NCBI GenBank assembly: GCA_050942555.1
Contig: JBMNNN010000002.1
Span: 1 to 41,482 of the forward strand
DNA length: 41,482 nt
Direction: 5' to 3'
Origin: JAAYXU01 sp050942555
Lineage (GTDB): Bacteria > Bacillota > Clostridia > Christensenellales > UMGS416
The translations under genes were made by a program, and so were the position numbers. Numbering within the stretch: the first letter of the stretch is position 1; each line of letters starts with the position of its first letter. Of this stretch, positions 41,472-41,482 are shown piece after piece. A model generated the notes under the pieces. That model was given only the letters and a program-made list of their open reading frames with translations. It made no database searches and was not told the origin of the DNA.

Positions 41472-41482
41472 GAAAAAAGGTG

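Noticed and set aside
41163..41482. Riboswitch or T-box leader at the window end
   Set aside because: No conserved core of a known riboswitch and no T-box AGGGTGGNACC element was found; only the GC palindrome is clear.
1..41482. CRISPR array, intact insertion sequence, or rRNA gene
   Set aside because: No spaced direct repeats, no transposase with terminal repeats and no rRNA sequence were seen.

Overview
The window is about 41.5 kb of GC-rich chromosomal DNA from an endospore-forming member of the Bacillota, most likely a high-GC clostridial lineage. SpoIVA and the small spore protein Tlp show sporulation. The gene order der-plsY-spoIVA and the rimP-nusA-rnpM-ylxQ-infB-rbfA-nrnA-truB-ribF block are typical of Clostridia and Bacilli. 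I cannot name the genus; a Christensenellales-like lineage is only a guess.

Layout. 1-2.3 kb: the 3' part of a radical-SAM aminomutase whose substrate-site residues match glutamate 2,3-aminomutase rather than lysine 2,3-aminomutase, followed by citrate synthase and a terminator. 2.4-14.0 kb (+): a long, tightly packed housekeeping run: rbgA, rnhB, yraN, a very large double glycosyltransferase, comM, dprA, trmFO, hslV and hslU. 14.1-15.1 kb (+): a monocistronic degV with its own promoter. A shared terminator then separates it from a leftward block (15.1-19.9 kb): DUF512 radical SAM, der, plsY, spoIVA. 20.3-22.9 kb: a split non-homologous end-joining set, with DNA ligase and primase-polymerase as two overlapping genes facing a convergent ku. 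23.0-23.6 kb: spore gene tlp with a SigG-like promoter, and a small Cys-rich protein. 23.8-32.1 kb (+): the rimP-nusA-infB translation and transcription operon with a strong promoter and a leader hairpin. 32.2-32.4 kb: tRNA-Thr and tRNA-Pro. 32.4-33.9 kb: an AT-richer mobile-element remnant with a doubly damaged serine recombinase that abuts tRNA-Pro, two tiny membrane proteins and an XRE regulator. 34.2-41.1 kb (-): a six-gene cell-surface operon.

The surface operon is the most unusual part. In transcription order it encodes a membrane-anchored GH16 glycanase, a processive GT2 glycan synthase, a VTC/CYTH-fold polyphosphate-polymerase-like enzyme, a DUF4956 membrane protein (frameshifted in this sequence), a secreted CotH-type kinase with a lamin-tail domain, and a membrane-anchored polysaccharide deacetylase. 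The gaps are between -4 and 20 nt, a perfect 18-bp palindrome lies just before the first gene, and a terminator follows the last. The gene set suggests synthesis, trimming, deacetylation and possibly phosphorylation of an extracellular glycan or its carrier protein. That role is inference.

Two genes appear broken by single-base deletions, the recombinase (about 32990) and DUF4956 (about 37910). The second may be a sequencing error because both halves are otherwise well conserved.
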